Of a DNA stretch of 64,000 nucleotides, positions 48,957-60,342 are shown in pieces. Where the stretch lies: the NCBI GenBank assembly GCA_943840615.1, contig CALSVI010000008.1, positions 186,001 through 250,000 of the forward strand, given 5' to 3'. This stretch comes from an uncultured Luminiphilus sp. Lineage in GTDB: Bacteria; Pseudomonadota; Gammaproteobacteria; Pseudomonadales; Halieaceae. Within the stretch, counting starts at the first letter, position 1, and each line of letters starts with the position of its first letter. Below the pieces are notes generated by a model. The model was not told the origin of the DNA, did not search any database, and was given only the letters and a program-made list of their open reading frames with translations. A program made the position numbers and the translations under genes.

Positions 48957-51233
48957 ATGTTGAGCAAAGAGCTCGAAAACACGCTTAACGAAACTTTCCG
49001 CATGGCGCGATCCCGGCGGCATGAATTCATCACGGTCGAGCATTTGCTGCTCGCCTTACTGGATGATTCTGCGGCGGTCGCAGTATTGGAAGCGTGTCAG
49101 GTGGATCTCGATGACCTGCGTGGAGAGCTCACGGAATTCATAGACTCGACCACGCCTTTGTTGTCTGACTCCGACGACGGACGCGATACCCAGCCCACGC
49201 TCGGTTTTCAGCGCGTGCTTCAGAGAGCCGTGTTCCACGTCCAAAGCTCCGGGCATCAGGAAGTCACGGGCGCGAATTTGCTGGTCGCTATTTTTTCTGA
49301 GCAGGAATCACAAGCGGTTTACTTCCTTAAATCGCAGAACATCTCCCGTCTTGATATCGTGAATTTCATTACTCATGGCATCGGCAAAGACGGTGAAGAG
49401 GACGCCGACGGCATCGACTCGATGGGCGATTCGGCAGAAGTCCATGAGGCGGCAGAGAAGCGCCCCCTCGATGCGTACGCGACCAACCTCAATGCTGAAG
49501 CCGAGGCGGGCAACATTGACCCGCTGATCGGCAGATTGACCGAGGTAGAGCGAGTGGCGCAAATCCTCGCTCGTCGACGCAAGAACAATCCGCTGTTAGT
49601 AGGCGAGTCGGGAGTGGGTAAAACCGCCATCGCGGAAGGACTCGCCAAGATGATTGTGGACGGCGAAGTACCTGAAACACTGAAAGAGGCCGTTGTTTAC
49701 TCGTTGGACTTGGGGGCGTTGCTTGCGGGAACCAAGTATCGAGGCGATTTTGAAAAACGTTTGAAAGGATTGCTTGCAAACCTTAGCGAGAACGATCACG
49801 CGATTCTCTTCATAGACGAGATCCATACCATCATCGGCGCTGGTGCGGCCTCGGGTGGGGTGATGGATGCCAGTAACCTCCTGAAGCCTTTGTTAGCCTC
49901 GGGCAAAATGCGCTGCGTGGGCTCTACCACCTATGCGGAATACCGCGGCATTTTCGACAAGGACAAGGCGTTGAGCCGCCGGTTTCAGAAGGTCGATGTG
50001 CTCGAACCCTCGGTGGAGGACGCTTACAAGATTCTCAAAGGGTTGAAGTCACGTTTTGAGGCGCATCACAAGCTCCGGTACACCGACAAGGCGCTTCGCG
50101 TGGCGTCCGAGATGGCGGCGCGCTATATCACCGATCGATTTCTGCCTGACAAGGCGATCGACGTGATTGACGAAGCGGGGGCCTTCCAGCAGTTACGCGC
50201 ACCCAGTAAACGAAAGAAAGTACTGGGACCGAGTGATATCGAGGCGGTCGTTGCCAAGATCGCGCGCATCCCGCCGAAAACGGTCAGTAGTGATGACAAG
50301 ACGCTGCTCGGCAAACTTGAGGGGAATCTCAAAATGACGGTGTTCGGACAGGACGCCGCCGTGTCGCAGATGGTGGGCGCCATCAAGCTGGCACGAGCCG
50401 GGCTCCGCGCCGGACAGAAGCCCATAGGGTCGTTCCTGCTTGCCGGGCCCACGGGTGTCGGCAAGACCGAACTGACCCGCCAACTCGCACTGCAAATGGG
50501 GCTCGAACTGCTTCGTTTCGACATGTCGGAGTACATGGAGCGCCACACCGTGTCGCGTCTCATCGGCGCGCCACCCGGATATGTCGGCTTTGATCAGGGC
50601 GGGCTCTTAACGGATGCAGTGACCAAGCATCCGCATTGCGTCGTGCTGCTTGATGAGATAGAGAAAGCGCACCCGGAAGTGTTCAATCTGTTACTGCAGG
50701 TGATGGATCACGGCACCTTGACCGACAATAACGGGCGTAAAGCGGACTTCCGGAATGTGATTCTGGTGATGACAACGAATGCGGGCGCCGAGAATGTCAG
50801 TCGTCGCTCGATCGGATTTTCGATGCAGGACCACTCCACGGATTCACTGGAGGCGATCAACCGAACCTTTACGCCGGAGTTCCGGAATCGCCTGGATGCA
50901 ATCGTCCCGTTTGATCCGCTGGGGGAAGATGTCATTCTGACCGTTGCGGACAAATTCCTCACAGAGCTGCAGTCCCAGCTTGATGAACGGCAGGTGGTGA
51001 TCGACGTAGACGAAGAAGCCCGTCTTTGGCTGGTAGAGCAAGGCTATGACGCGACGATGGGCGCGCGTCCGATGGAGCGAGTGATCCAGGAGCATATCAA
51101 GAAGCCGCTGGCCGATTTGGTGCTATTTGGGGCCTTGGCAAAGGGAGGTTCTGCAATTGTGACGCTGAATGAGGAGCGCAGTGGCTTATCGATCGAAGCG
51201 CTCGTTGAGACTGACGAGCCTGTAGAGGCTTAG
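48957..51233 (+). CDS. clpA: ClpA AAA+ unfoldase of the ClpAP protease
   Basis: The 758-residue protein has the N-domain that binds ClpS (1-145). The first AAA+ module carries Walker A GESGVGKTAIAEGLA and the GAGAASGGVMDASN loop. The second carries Walker A GPTGVGKTELTRQLA and the pore motif GAPPGYVGFDQGG. The ClpP-binding tripeptide appears as IGF in RRSIGFSMQ. Length equals E. coli ClpA. It converges on infA. Confidence 0.97.
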   Translation: MLSKELENTLNETFRMARSRRHEFITVEHLLLALLDDSAAVAVLEACQVDLDDLRGELTEFIDSTTPLLSDSDDGRDTQPTLGFQRVLQRAVFHVQSSGHQEVTGANLLVAIFSEQESQAVYFLKSQNISRLDIVNFITHGIGKDGEEDADGIDSMGDSAEVHEAAEKRPLDAYATNLNAEAEAGNIDPLIGRLTEVERVAQILARRRKNNPLLVGESGVGKTAIAEGLAKMIVDGEVPETLKEAVVYSLDLGALLAGTKYRGDFEKRLKGLLANLSENDHAILFIDEIHTIIGAGAASGGVMDASNLLKPLLASGKMRCVGSTTYAEYRGIFDKDKALSRRFQKVDVLEPSVEDAYKILKGLKSRFEAHHKLRYTDKALRVASEMAARYITDRFLPDKAIDVIDEAGAFQQLRAPSKRKKVLGPSDIEAVVAKIARIPPKTVSSDDKTLLGKLEGNLKMTVFGQDAAVSQMVGAIKLARAGLRAGQKPIGSFLLAGPTGVGKTELTRQLALQMGLELLRFDMSEYMERHTVSRLIGAPPGYVGFDQGGLLTDAVTKHPHCVVLLDEIEKAHPEVFNLLLQVMDHGTLTDNNGRKADFRNVILVMTTNAGAENVSRRSIGFSMQDHSTDSLEAINRTFTPEFRNRLDAIVPFDPLGEDVILTVADKFLTELQSQLDERQVVIDVDEEARLWLVEQGYDATMGARPMERVIQEHIKKPLADLVLFGALAKGGSAIVTLNEERSGLSIEALVETDEPVEA

Positions 51234-51305
51234 CGAGGCGTCCCGCCCGTGATGTGCTGCCTTGGATGTCAATGCCGAGACGGCACTAAGCGCAGTCTGG
51301 TCGCC

Positions 51306-51524
51306 TCAACGTTCTCGGTAGGTAATGCGACCTTTGGTCAGGTCGTAGGGGGTGAGCTCAACACGTACCTTGTCACCGGTCAGGATGCGAATGTAGTTTT
51401 TGCGCATCTTCCCTGAGATATGAGCCGTCACGACGTGCCCGTTTTCGAGCTTGACCCGAAACGTAGTATTCGGAAGCGTGTCGATAATTTCGCCTTCCAT
51501 TTCGATCTGATCTTCTTTCGCCAT
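51306..51524 (-). CDS. infA: translation initiation factor IF-1
   Basis: The 72-residue single OB-fold protein has [21 protein letters not shown] and [25 protein letters not shown] as short signatures. A strong GAGGAGGAAAGG ribosome site precedes the ATG at 51524. IF-1 caps the A site during initiation. The clpA-infA-bpt-aat neighbourhood is conserved in gammaproteobacteria. A small hairpin (TGCCG, AGA, CGGCA at 51273-51285) lies in the gap with clpA. Confidence 0.98.
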   Translation of the reverse strand: MAKEDQIEMEGEIIDTLPNTTFRVKLENGHVVTAHISGKMRKNYIRILTGDKVRVELTPYDLTKGRITYRER

Positions 51525-51609
51525 TCAGGCCTTTCCTCCTCAGGTTAGGTGGGCCGCACTGTATCGGAAAGTCAGGGTGGGGGAAAGCGCTGCGTGTGCG
51601 CTCGGTGCT

Positions 51610-52385
51610 TTACCCAGTCCCCTTACCGGGGTCGAGTAGCGATACGACAGCGGTGGTGTCATGGGATGCGGTCTGCTCGGTTTTTTGCTGTTGCCACTGA
51701 CCATCAACAAATAGCTCAAGTGGCGTAAAACGAGCTTTATAAGACATCTTACGGCAGCCATCGATCCAGTAACCCAGATAGACAAAAGGCAGCCCCGCCG
51801 TCTGAGCTTCTTGAATCTGCAACAAAATCGCTTCGGTACCGAGGCTTCGGTGAGATTGATCCGGATCAAAAAAGGTGTAAATAGCGGCCAATCCGTCGAG
51901 CATTTTGTCTGCCACCGTGACGGCCACCAGTCGATCTCCAAGATAGAGTCGATAATAATTCGCGCATCCCAGGCCATCGTTGAGAAAGGATTCGTACTGC
52001 TCTCGCTCCGGGGGGTACATGTCGCCGTCAGCATGGCGTGATTCGATGTAGTAGCGATAAAGGTTGTAGGCTTCATCATCAAGAATCGACTCTGAGCGCT
52101 CCAGACGAAGGTCAGCGTTGCGGCGCTGAACTCTTTTCTGGCTCCGGTTGGGTGTGAAGTCGTTAACGCGCACCCGCGACGCAATGCAGGCATTGCAGCG
52201 CGCGCAGTGAGGCCTGTAGACATGGTCACCACTCCGCCTAAAGCCCAGCAGAGACAGCTGCGTATAGAGCTCCGGGCTCAGCTTTTGTCGAGGGTCAACG
52301 AACAGCGTAGTCGCTTCCTCTCCCTCTAGATACGAGCAGCGATGGGGGAAGGTGGTGTAAACCTTAATCTCTCTTAAGGATGCGG

Positions 52386-52389
<4 letters not shown>
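51610..52389 (-). CDS. bpt: aspartate/glutamate leucyltransferase
   Basis: Bpt attaches leucine to proteins with N-terminal Asp or Glu, making them ClpS substrates. The start ATG at 52389 gives MTASLREIKVYTTFPHRCSYLEG and 259 residues; an upstream frame start would run into aat. ATE1-like signatures are CSYLEGEEATTLF, HCARCNACIASRVRV and YLGYWIDGCRKMSYKARF, with the expected cysteine clusters. It overlaps the aat stop by one codon (ATGA). Also annotated as arginyl-tRNA-protein transferase (ate). Confidence 0.94.
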
Positions 52390-54308
<1,919 letters not shown>

Positions 54309-56654
54309 GTGGCAGGCAGAGGCAAGACGGCAGCGGCAAAATCAGAGCGCGAAGGGCAGACCTTCGGCCGACGCAGATTGCGAGACGTGCTGTTTATTGG
54401 TGTTGGTGCGGCCTGCCTGTTCGTCCTGATGGCGCTCCTCACGTACAGCGAGGCGGACCCCGGATGGTCTGCTAGCGGCACGGGCGACGCGATTGACAAC
54501 TTGGGCGGCATTACCGGCGCGTTTCTCGCCGACATCTTCTTTTCCCTGATCGGCTCAGCCGCCTACCTAGTCCCGTTTCTTTTGGCTTATCGCGCCGTGT
54601 CGCTGCTCCTCTCTGAGGATGACCATGAGCCCATTGACTGGCAGGTCTTTGGGCTTCGTGCGCTCGGACTCATGTTGCTTGTAGTGGCGGCGACGGCACT
54701 GCGAGCGCTCAATGATGCCGGCGATTCCGGCTTGCCGCAGGGGGCGGGCGGCATCATGGGCGCAGCAATCGCTGCGGGTTTTGATCAAGCCTTTAATCCT
54801 GTCGGGGCGCGACTAGTACTGGTAACGCTATTCCTGTTGGGACTGACTGTTTTCGCAGACATTAGCTGGTTAAAGGTGATCGATTGGCTCGGGCGACGCG
54901 TGCTTGAGGGTACCCGTTATGTATATCGCGAAGGGGTGAAGTGGTTCGATCAGATGCGTGATCGTCGGGCCCGCGAAAAGCAGCTGGAGGAACGAAAGGT
55001 TCAGATTGAACAGCATGTCGCGAAAGAAAAGAAACGTGCGCCACCTAAAATCAAGCCACCTAAAGCAGCACCCGTGCTGGGCGTTAAGGCGGAGCAAGAA
55101 AAGCAAAAGCCGTTATTCGACATTCCTGTTTCGGGCGAGGTGCCGGCGCTCGATTTGCTGGATGCAATCGCCGACTCGGGTCCGCGGGGATACTCCTCCG
55201 CCGAGCTAGAGTCACTCTCGCGGCTGCTAGAGCTCAAATTAAAAGATTTCGGTGTGATCGCCGAGGTCGTAGCCGTGTATCCGGGACCGGTTGTTACCCG
55301 GTTCGAAATTCAGCCTGCGGCGGGCGTTAAAGTTTCCAGAATCTCCAATTTAGCCAAGGACTTAGCACGTTCATTGGCAGTCATTTCTGTGCGGGTGGTT
55401 GAGGTGATTCCCGGTAAGAGCGTCGTGGGTATTGAGATTCCCAATGCGGACCGGCAAACCGTGAATTTTAAAGAGGTGCTGGCTTCCACGACCTTCGAGG
55501 AGTCTAAATCAACCCTCACGTTTGCCCTAGGCCACGATATCGCGGGGTCTCCGGTTGTGGCTGACTTGGGCAAGATGCCTCATGTTTTGGTGGCGGGTAC
55601 CACCGGCTCAGGCAAGTCTGTGGGCGTTAACTGCATGCTGGTGAGCCTTTTGTATAAGGCGACACCAGCCGATCTACGGCTGATCCTGGTGGATCCTAAA
55701 ATGCTGGAATTGTCGGTCTATGACGGTATTCCGCATCTACTCACGCCCGTGATCACCGATATGAAAGATGCGGCTAATGGCCTCAGGTGGTGCGTGGCAG
55801 AGATGGAGCGGCGTTACAAGGTGATGTCACTGCTGGGGGTGCGCAATCTGCAGGGCTATAACCGTAAAGTGCTGGACGCGGAGAAAGCGGGCAATCCCAT
55901 TCTGGATCCGATGTGGAAGCCGGATCCGGTGCTGGAATTAATAGAAGAAGAACAGGTGCACCCCACGCTGGAAAAGCTGCCCAGTATCGTCGTCGTGATC
56001 GATGAGTTCGCTGACATGATGATGATTGTGGGCAAGAAGGTCGAAGAATTGATCGCCCGCATTGCGCAGAAAGCCCGTGCTGCCGGGATTCATCTAGTGC
56101 TGGCCACGCAGCGGCCCTCGGTCGATGTGATCACAGGTCTGATCAAGGCGAATATCCCGTCACGGATCGCGTTTTCGGTTAGCTCCCGGGTCGACTCGCG
56201 TACGATTCTTGATCAAGGCGGTGCAGATCAGCTTTTGGGTTACGGGGACATGCTGTATCTCCCCGCTGGGTCCAGTGTCCCGGTAAGAGTCCACGGCGCC
56301 TTTTGTTCCGACGATGAGGTGCATCGGGTGGTAGCAGACTGGAAGCGCCGTGGCGACCCCAAGTATCTGGACGGACTGCTAGATGAAGGCGGTCAAACAC
56401 CTGTGACCGCTAACGAAATTCAATCTGCGGCGTCGGGCGACGGAGATGCTGAGTCGGACGCGCTGTATGACGAGGCGGTTGACTATGTCTGCCGAAGCCG
56501 TCGCGCATCGATTTCCTCCGTGCAGAGAAAGTTACGCATTGGTTATAACCGGGCGGCGCGCCTCATCGAAACGATGGAAGCCGCCGGTGTGGTCACGGAA
56601 ATGGGTAGTAACGGGCAGAGAGAGGTGCTGGCGCCACCCCCTCCGGAGGAATAA
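54309..56654 (+). CDS. ftsK: FtsK DNA translocase
   Basis: FtsK pumps chromosome ends across the division septum and activates XerCD. The 781-residue protein has four N-terminal membrane segments (about residues 28-50, 72-100, 115-130 and 158-178), then a short linker and the RecA-like motor. Walker A is [14 protein letters not shown], Walker B lies in [12 protein letters not shown], and [12 protein letters not shown] follows. The C-terminal gamma winged helix ([21 protein letters not shown]) reads KOPS sites. The linker is much shorter than in E. coli FtsK, as in Pseudomonas. GTG start. Confidence 0.97.
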   Translation: MAGRGKTAAAKSEREGQTFGRRRLRDVLFIGVGAACLFVLMALLTYSEADPGWSASGTGDAIDNLGGITGAFLADIFFSLIGSAAYLVPFLLAYRAVSLLLSEDDHEPIDWQVFGLRALGLMLLVVAATALRALNDAGDSGLPQGAGGIMGAAIAAGFDQAFNPVGARLVLVTLFLLGLTVFADISWLKVIDWLGRRVLEGTRYVYREGVKWFDQMRDRRAREKQLEERKVQIEQHVAKEKKRAPPKIKPPKAAPVLGVKAEQEKQKPLFDIPVSGEVPALDLLDAIADSGPRGYSSAELESLSRLLELKLKDFGVIAEVVAVYPGPVVTRFEIQPAAGVKVSRISNLAKDLARSLAVISVRVVEVIPGKSVVGIEIPNADRQTVNFKEVLASTTFEESKSTLTFALGHDIAGSPVVADLGKMPHVLVAGTTGSGKSVGVNCMLVSLLYKATPADLRLILVDPKMLELSVYDGIPHLLTPVITDMKDAANGLRWCVAEMERRYKVMSLLGVRNLQGYNRKVLDAEKAGNPILDPMWKPDPVLELIEEEQVHPTLEKLPSIVVVIDEFADMMMIVGKKVEELIARIAQKARAAGIHLVLATQRPSVDVITGLIKANIPSRIAFSVSSRVDSRTILDQGGADQLLGYGDMLYLPAGSSVPVRVHGAFCSDDEVHRVVADWKRRGDPKYLDGLLDEGGQTPVTANEIQSAASGDGDAESDALYDEAVDYVCRSRRASISSVQRKLRIGYNRAARLIETMEAAGVVTEMGSNGQREVLAPPPPEE

Positions 56655-57221
56655 GTGTTGTTGTCGCGCCTCGTGTGTTTGTTTCTCGCCATTGTGGCGC
56701 TGACAGCAAGGGCCGACGTATTGGATCTGCTCGCAGCGAGACAGGGTATGGCGGGGCGATTCACTCAGGAAATCCTCAGCGCTGAGGGCCAGGTGCTGGA
56801 GCGGTCTGCGGGCGGATTTGCTCTCTTGCGACCTCGCTCTTTACGGTGGGAAATTGAAACCCCAGACAGGCAGCTGTTGATCGCGAGCGACGGCCAACTC
56901 ACTCAGGTGGACTGGGATCTGGAAGTAATCGTCGAACGGGAAATACCACAGAACCAACGCAGCCCCTTCGACTGGCTGCTGGCGTCCCGCGCCGAGTTGG
57001 AGGCGGCCTTTTCGATCGAGATGTCAGAGCTGACCGCTATCCTGACGCCGTATGACTCGGGCGCTCTTTATCAACGCCTGGAACTGACCTATAAGCCGGC
57101 CGCCGGCTGGCGGCTCAAGGCGGCAGATCGGGGAGGGCAGGTGCTCAGCATCGATCTCAGCGAAGGCCGTGAGCGGCTGCCTACCGCGGCTGACTTTGTC
57201 GTGCCGGATACACCCTTTTAA
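56655..57221 (+). CDS. lolA: outer-membrane lipoprotein carrier protein
   Basis: LolA ferries lipoproteins through the periplasm to LolB. The 188-residue protein has a signal peptide (cleavage after TARA, near residue 20). Its mature fold shows GRFTQEILSAEGQVLERSAGGFALLRPRSLRWE, quoted here as GRFTQEI and RPRSLRWEIETP, and YDSGALYQRLELTY. The GTG start follows the ftsK stop directly. ftsK-lolA-rarA is the usual order. Confidence 0.95.
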   Translation: MLLSRLVCLFLAIVALTARADVLDLLAARQGMAGRFTQEILSAEGQVLERSAGGFALLRPRSLRWEIETPDRQLLIASDGQLTQVDWDLEVIVEREIPQNQRSPFDWLLASRAELEAAFSIEMSELTAILTPYDSGALYQRLELTYKPAAGWRLKAADRGGQVLSIDLSEGRERLPTAADFVVPDTPF

Positions 57222-57236
57222 TCAGGTGCGCGTTAA

Positions 57237-58568
57237 GTGAATAGCGAACCTGACTTATTTGGCGCTGCTTTGAAGGATCTCGAGCCGCTCGCCGCTCGAA
57301 TGCGCCCTCAATCCCTCGACGAGGTAGTGGGGCAATCGCATTTGTTGGGCGCCGATCAACCTCTGCGTCGCGCTATCGAGTCGAGCGCCTTGCACTCGTT
57401 CATTCTCTGGGGTCCGCCGGGCGTGGGCAAGACCACGCTTGCCCGATTGGTCTCGGTTTACAGCGATGCATTGTTTCTTCAACTATCGGCGGTTTTTTCA
57501 GGTATCAAGGATATTCGAGCCGCCGTTGACCAGGCGCGTGACGCGGCGGCGCGCGGACGTCGGACCGTTCTTTTTGTCGACGAAGTACATCGTTTCAATA
57601 AAAGCCAGCAAGACGCATTTTTGCCGCATATCGAGGATGGCACGCTTTGCTTTATCGGCGCGACCACTGAGAACCCCTCGTTTGAGGTCAACAGCGCTCT
57701 GCTGTCTCGACTGCGGGTGTATCGATTAAGACCGGTCTCAGAGGATTCCCTGACCGCATTATTAAGACGGACCTTGCAGCAGTGTTATCCCGGCATTAAG
57801 GCATCGGAGGGTTTTCTGGCTGGCCTCGCCTCACTCGCAGACGGCGACGTCAGACAATCGCTCAATTTGCTCGAATTGGCAGCGGATCTGGCCGACAGCC
57901 AAAAGCAAGGAGAGGCGCTCGATGAGGCCCTGCTGCAAGAATTGCTGGTGAGCGGTGTCAGACGATTTGATAAAGGCGGTGATGTTTTTTATGAACAAAT
58001 CAGCGCGTTGCATAAGTCCGTTCGGGGATCAGATCCGGATGCGGCGCTCTACTGGTTCGCACGTATGCTAGACGGAGGATGCGATCCGCTCTACATCGCT
58101 CGCCGCTGCATTCGTATGGCGTCCGAAGATATTGGCCTCGCTGACCCCAGGGCGCTTCAAATGGCGCTGGATGCCACCTCGGTACACGAGCGCCTGGGTA
58201 GCCCGGAGGGGGAGCTTGCGATTGCGCAGGCGGTGGTTTACCTCGCCTGTGCCGCAAAAAGCAATGCGGTTTACCGCGCCTTCAATAGCGCGAGAGAGGC
58301 CGCGCAAACCACAGGATCAGCGGAGGTGCCGCTGCATCTGCGTAACGCGCCCACAGCACTGTTGCGTGAGCAAGGCTATGGTGAGGGCTATCGGTATGCG
58401 CATGACGAATCGGGCGCTTTTTCTGCCGGTACAGATTACTTTCCTGACGGGATGGAGGCTGCTCGATTTTATGAGCCCACTGACCGGGGCCTCGAAGGTA
58501 AGATCAAAGAAAAGCTCGACCAGCTTCGAGCACTCAACGCGCAAGCAACTCAGGAAAAGATACCATGA
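57237..58568 (+). CDS. rarA: replication-associated recombination protein A (MgsA/WRNIP1 family)
   Basis: RarA is an AAA+ clamp-loader-like ATPase acting at stalled replication forks. The 443-residue protein has MRPQSLDEVVGQSHLLG, Walker A WGPPGVGKTTLARLV, Walker B FVDEVHRFNKSQQDAFLP and sensor IGATTENPSFEVN. The C-terminal tetramerisation region has RRCIRMASEDIGLADP and YKYAHD-like RYAHDESGAF. GTG start 15 bases after lolA; its stop overlaps crcB. Confidence 0.96.
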   Translation: MNSEPDLFGAALKDLEPLAARMRPQSLDEVVGQSHLLGADQPLRRAIESSALHSFILWGPPGVGKTTLARLVSVYSDALFLQLSAVFSGIKDIRAAVDQARDAAARGRRTVLFVDEVHRFNKSQQDAFLPHIEDGTLCFIGATTENPSFEVNSALLSRLRVYRLRPVSEDSLTALLRRTLQQCYPGIKASEGFLAGLASLADGDVRQSLNLLELAADLADSQKQGEALDEALLQELLVSGVRRFDKGGDVFYEQISALHKSVRGSDPDAALYWFARMLDGGCDPLYIARRCIRMASEDIGLADPRALQMALDATSVHERLGSPEGELAIAQAVVYLACAAKSNAVYRAFNSAREAAQTTGSAEVPLHLRNAPTALLREQGYGEGYRYAHDESGAFSAGTDYFPDGMEAARFYEPTDRGLEGKIKEKLDQLRALNAQATQEKIP

Positions 58569-58939
58569 CGACGGGATATTGGCTGGTGGTCGCTGTGGGT
58601 GGGGCGATCGGATCGATGGGGAGGGCAGGGATCTCTGTCTGGCTGCCATCGGTGGGCGCTTTCCCGCTAACGACTTTTGCGGTCAACCTGTTGGGCTCCT
58701 TCGCCATCGGCTTGATGTGGGCAACTCTGGCCCGGATCGATGCCAGCGCGCTGTGGAGTGCCTTTGTGATCACCGGGGTGCTGGGAGGCTTTACGACGTT
58801 CTCCAGTTTTTCCCTTGAAACCCTACAGCTGTTTGAGCAGGGTGCCTGGCAGACAGCATTGCTTTATGTTGCGCTCAGCTTGGTGACCTGCGTCCTTGGT
58901 GCGGGGCTGGGTGTGGGCTTGGTAAAGCTTGTGGGGTGA
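58565..58939 (+). CDS. crcB: CrcB/Fluc fluoride channel
   Basis: Fluc channels export fluoride as antiparallel dimers. The 124-residue protein has four membrane helices with GGAIGSMGRAGIS, the NLLGSFAIGLMW segment holding the conserved Asn, and GFTTFSSFSLE lining the pore. It overlaps rarA by four bases (ATGA). No fluoride riboswitch precedes it, so expression is probably constitutive with rarA. Confidence 0.95.
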   Translation: MTTGYWLVVAVGGAIGSMGRAGISVWLPSVGAFPLTTFAVNLLGSFAIGLMWATLARIDASALWSAFVITGVLGGFTTFSSFSLETLQLFEQGAWQTALLYVALSLVTCVLGAGLGVGLVKLVG

Positions 58940-59014
58940 TTCGCGTATTTTCGCACACCAGACTAGGATCGTTTCGCGGTAAACTCGCGGCCCTCTCGGT
59001 AAAGTAAATCGACC

Positions 59015-60313
59015 ATGCTTGATATCAAAACCATTCGCCAGAACCCCGAGCAAGTGGTTGCGGCGCTTGAGAAGCGCGGCATCCAATTTGACCTGATGCA
59101 GTTCGAGGCGCTAGACGCTCGACGCAAAGCCGCCGATATGCGCTCACAAGGATTGCTCGCTGAGCGAAAGGCGGCGTCAAAAAAAATTGGTGAGTTGGTG
59201 TCCTCCGGGTTGAGCGTCGACGAAGCAAAAGCGGAAGTGGATGACAGTCTTGCGCGTCTTGCGTCTGAGCTGGAAGTCGCAACCCACGACGCCGAACAGG
59301 TGCAGAGCGAAATTGATGCCTTGCTAGGGGAGACGCCCAATCTTCCAGACGATCGGGTACCGCTCGGTACATCCGAGCAGGACAACGTCGAGGTGCTCGC
59401 CTGGGGCGAGCCGCCAGAGTTTGCCTTTGCGCCCAAAGATCACGTCGATTTGGGCGAAGCGCTCGCACAAATGGATCTGGAGGCTGCCAGCCAAATTGCC
59501 GGCGCCCGGTTCTCACTGCTTTCAGGGGATCTCGCGAGACTGCACCGTGCATTGATCCAGTTCATGCTTGAGCGTCATACGCAGGCGCATGGCTACACAG
59601 AAGTCTACGTGCCTTACATTGTCAATGAGGCATCGCTTACCGGTACCGGTCAGCTGCCCAAGTTTGCAGAAGATCTGTTTCGGCTCGAGGGTGAACAGGG
59701 CTTTTATCTGGCTCCGACAGCGGAGGTTCCCGTCACCAACATGGCACGCGGGCGCATTTACGCGGCGGACGAATTGGGTGATTCAGGCCTGTGTTACGTG
59801 GCGCATACGCCGTGCTTCCGGAGCGAGGCAGGCAGCTATGGGCGTGACACGCGAGGCCTGATTCGTCAGCACCAATTCGAAAAAGTCGAACTGGTCCAAA
59901 TGGTCAGGCCCGCGCAGTCCGATGCGGCATTGGAGGCGCTAACGGGGCATGCGGAGGCGATTTTGCAAGCGCTCGAACTGCCGTATAGAAAGGTGGTCCT
60001 CTGCGGCGGCGATTTGGGCTTCAGCGCTGCGCTCACTTACGACCTCGAGGTCTGGCTGCCGGGTCAGAGTGCCTACCGGGAAATATCCAGCTGCTCTAAT
60101 TTCCGGGACTTTCAGGCCCGCCGTCTGCAGGCGCGCTGGCGCAACCCCGAGACAGGCAAGCCCGAGTTGGTTCACACCCTCAACGGGTCTGGTTTGGCAG
60201 TCGGCAGGACCTTGGTGGCGGTGATGGAAAACGGCCAGCAGGCGGATGGCAGCATTGCGTTGCCCGAGGCACTGAGGCCGTATCTCGGCGGGCAGGGCGC
60301 TATCTCAGCATAG
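59015..60313 (+). CDS. serS: seryl-tRNA synthetase
   Basis: SerRS charges tRNA-Ser and tRNA-Sec. The 432-residue protein has the N-terminal coiled-coil tRNA arm (about 25-105), then class II motifs: motif 1 near [23 protein letters not shown], motif 2 in [28 protein letters not shown], and motif 3 [17 protein letters not shown]; short cores only are quoted here. All are intact. It follows crcB as in Pseudomonas. Confidence 0.97.
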   Translation: MLDIKTIRQNPEQVVAALEKRGIQFDLMQFEALDARRKAADMRSQGLLAERKAASKKIGELVSSGLSVDEAKAEVDDSLARLASELEVATHDAEQVQSEIDALLGETPNLPDDRVPLGTSEQDNVEVLAWGEPPEFAFAPKDHVDLGEALAQMDLEAASQIAGARFSLLSGDLARLHRALIQFMLERHTQAHGYTEVYVPYIVNEASLTGTGQLPKFAEDLFRLEGEQGFYLAPTAEVPVTNMARGRIYAADELGDSGLCYVAHTPCFRSEAGSYGRDTRGLIRQHQFEKVELVQMVRPAQSDAALEALTGHAEAILQALELPYRKVVLCGGDLGFSAALTYDLEVWLPGQSAYREISSCSNFRDFQARRLQARWRNPETGKPELVHTLNGSGLAVGRTLVAVMENGQQADGSIALPEALRPYLGGQGAISA

Positions 60314-60342
60314 CCCTTCAGCAGGGTGGGACTAGCAGCTGC

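Noticed and set aside
51234-51305. Intrinsic terminator between clpA and infA
   Set aside because: Only a five-pair hairpin without a T tract is present on either strand.
51540-52232. Second minus-strand frame within bpt
   Set aside because: Same strand, different frame from the conserved Bpt sequence; composition is typical of a shadow frame.
58400-58570. Fluoride riboswitch before crcB
   Set aside because: crcB starts inside the end of rarA and no separate leader exists; no riboswitch core was found.
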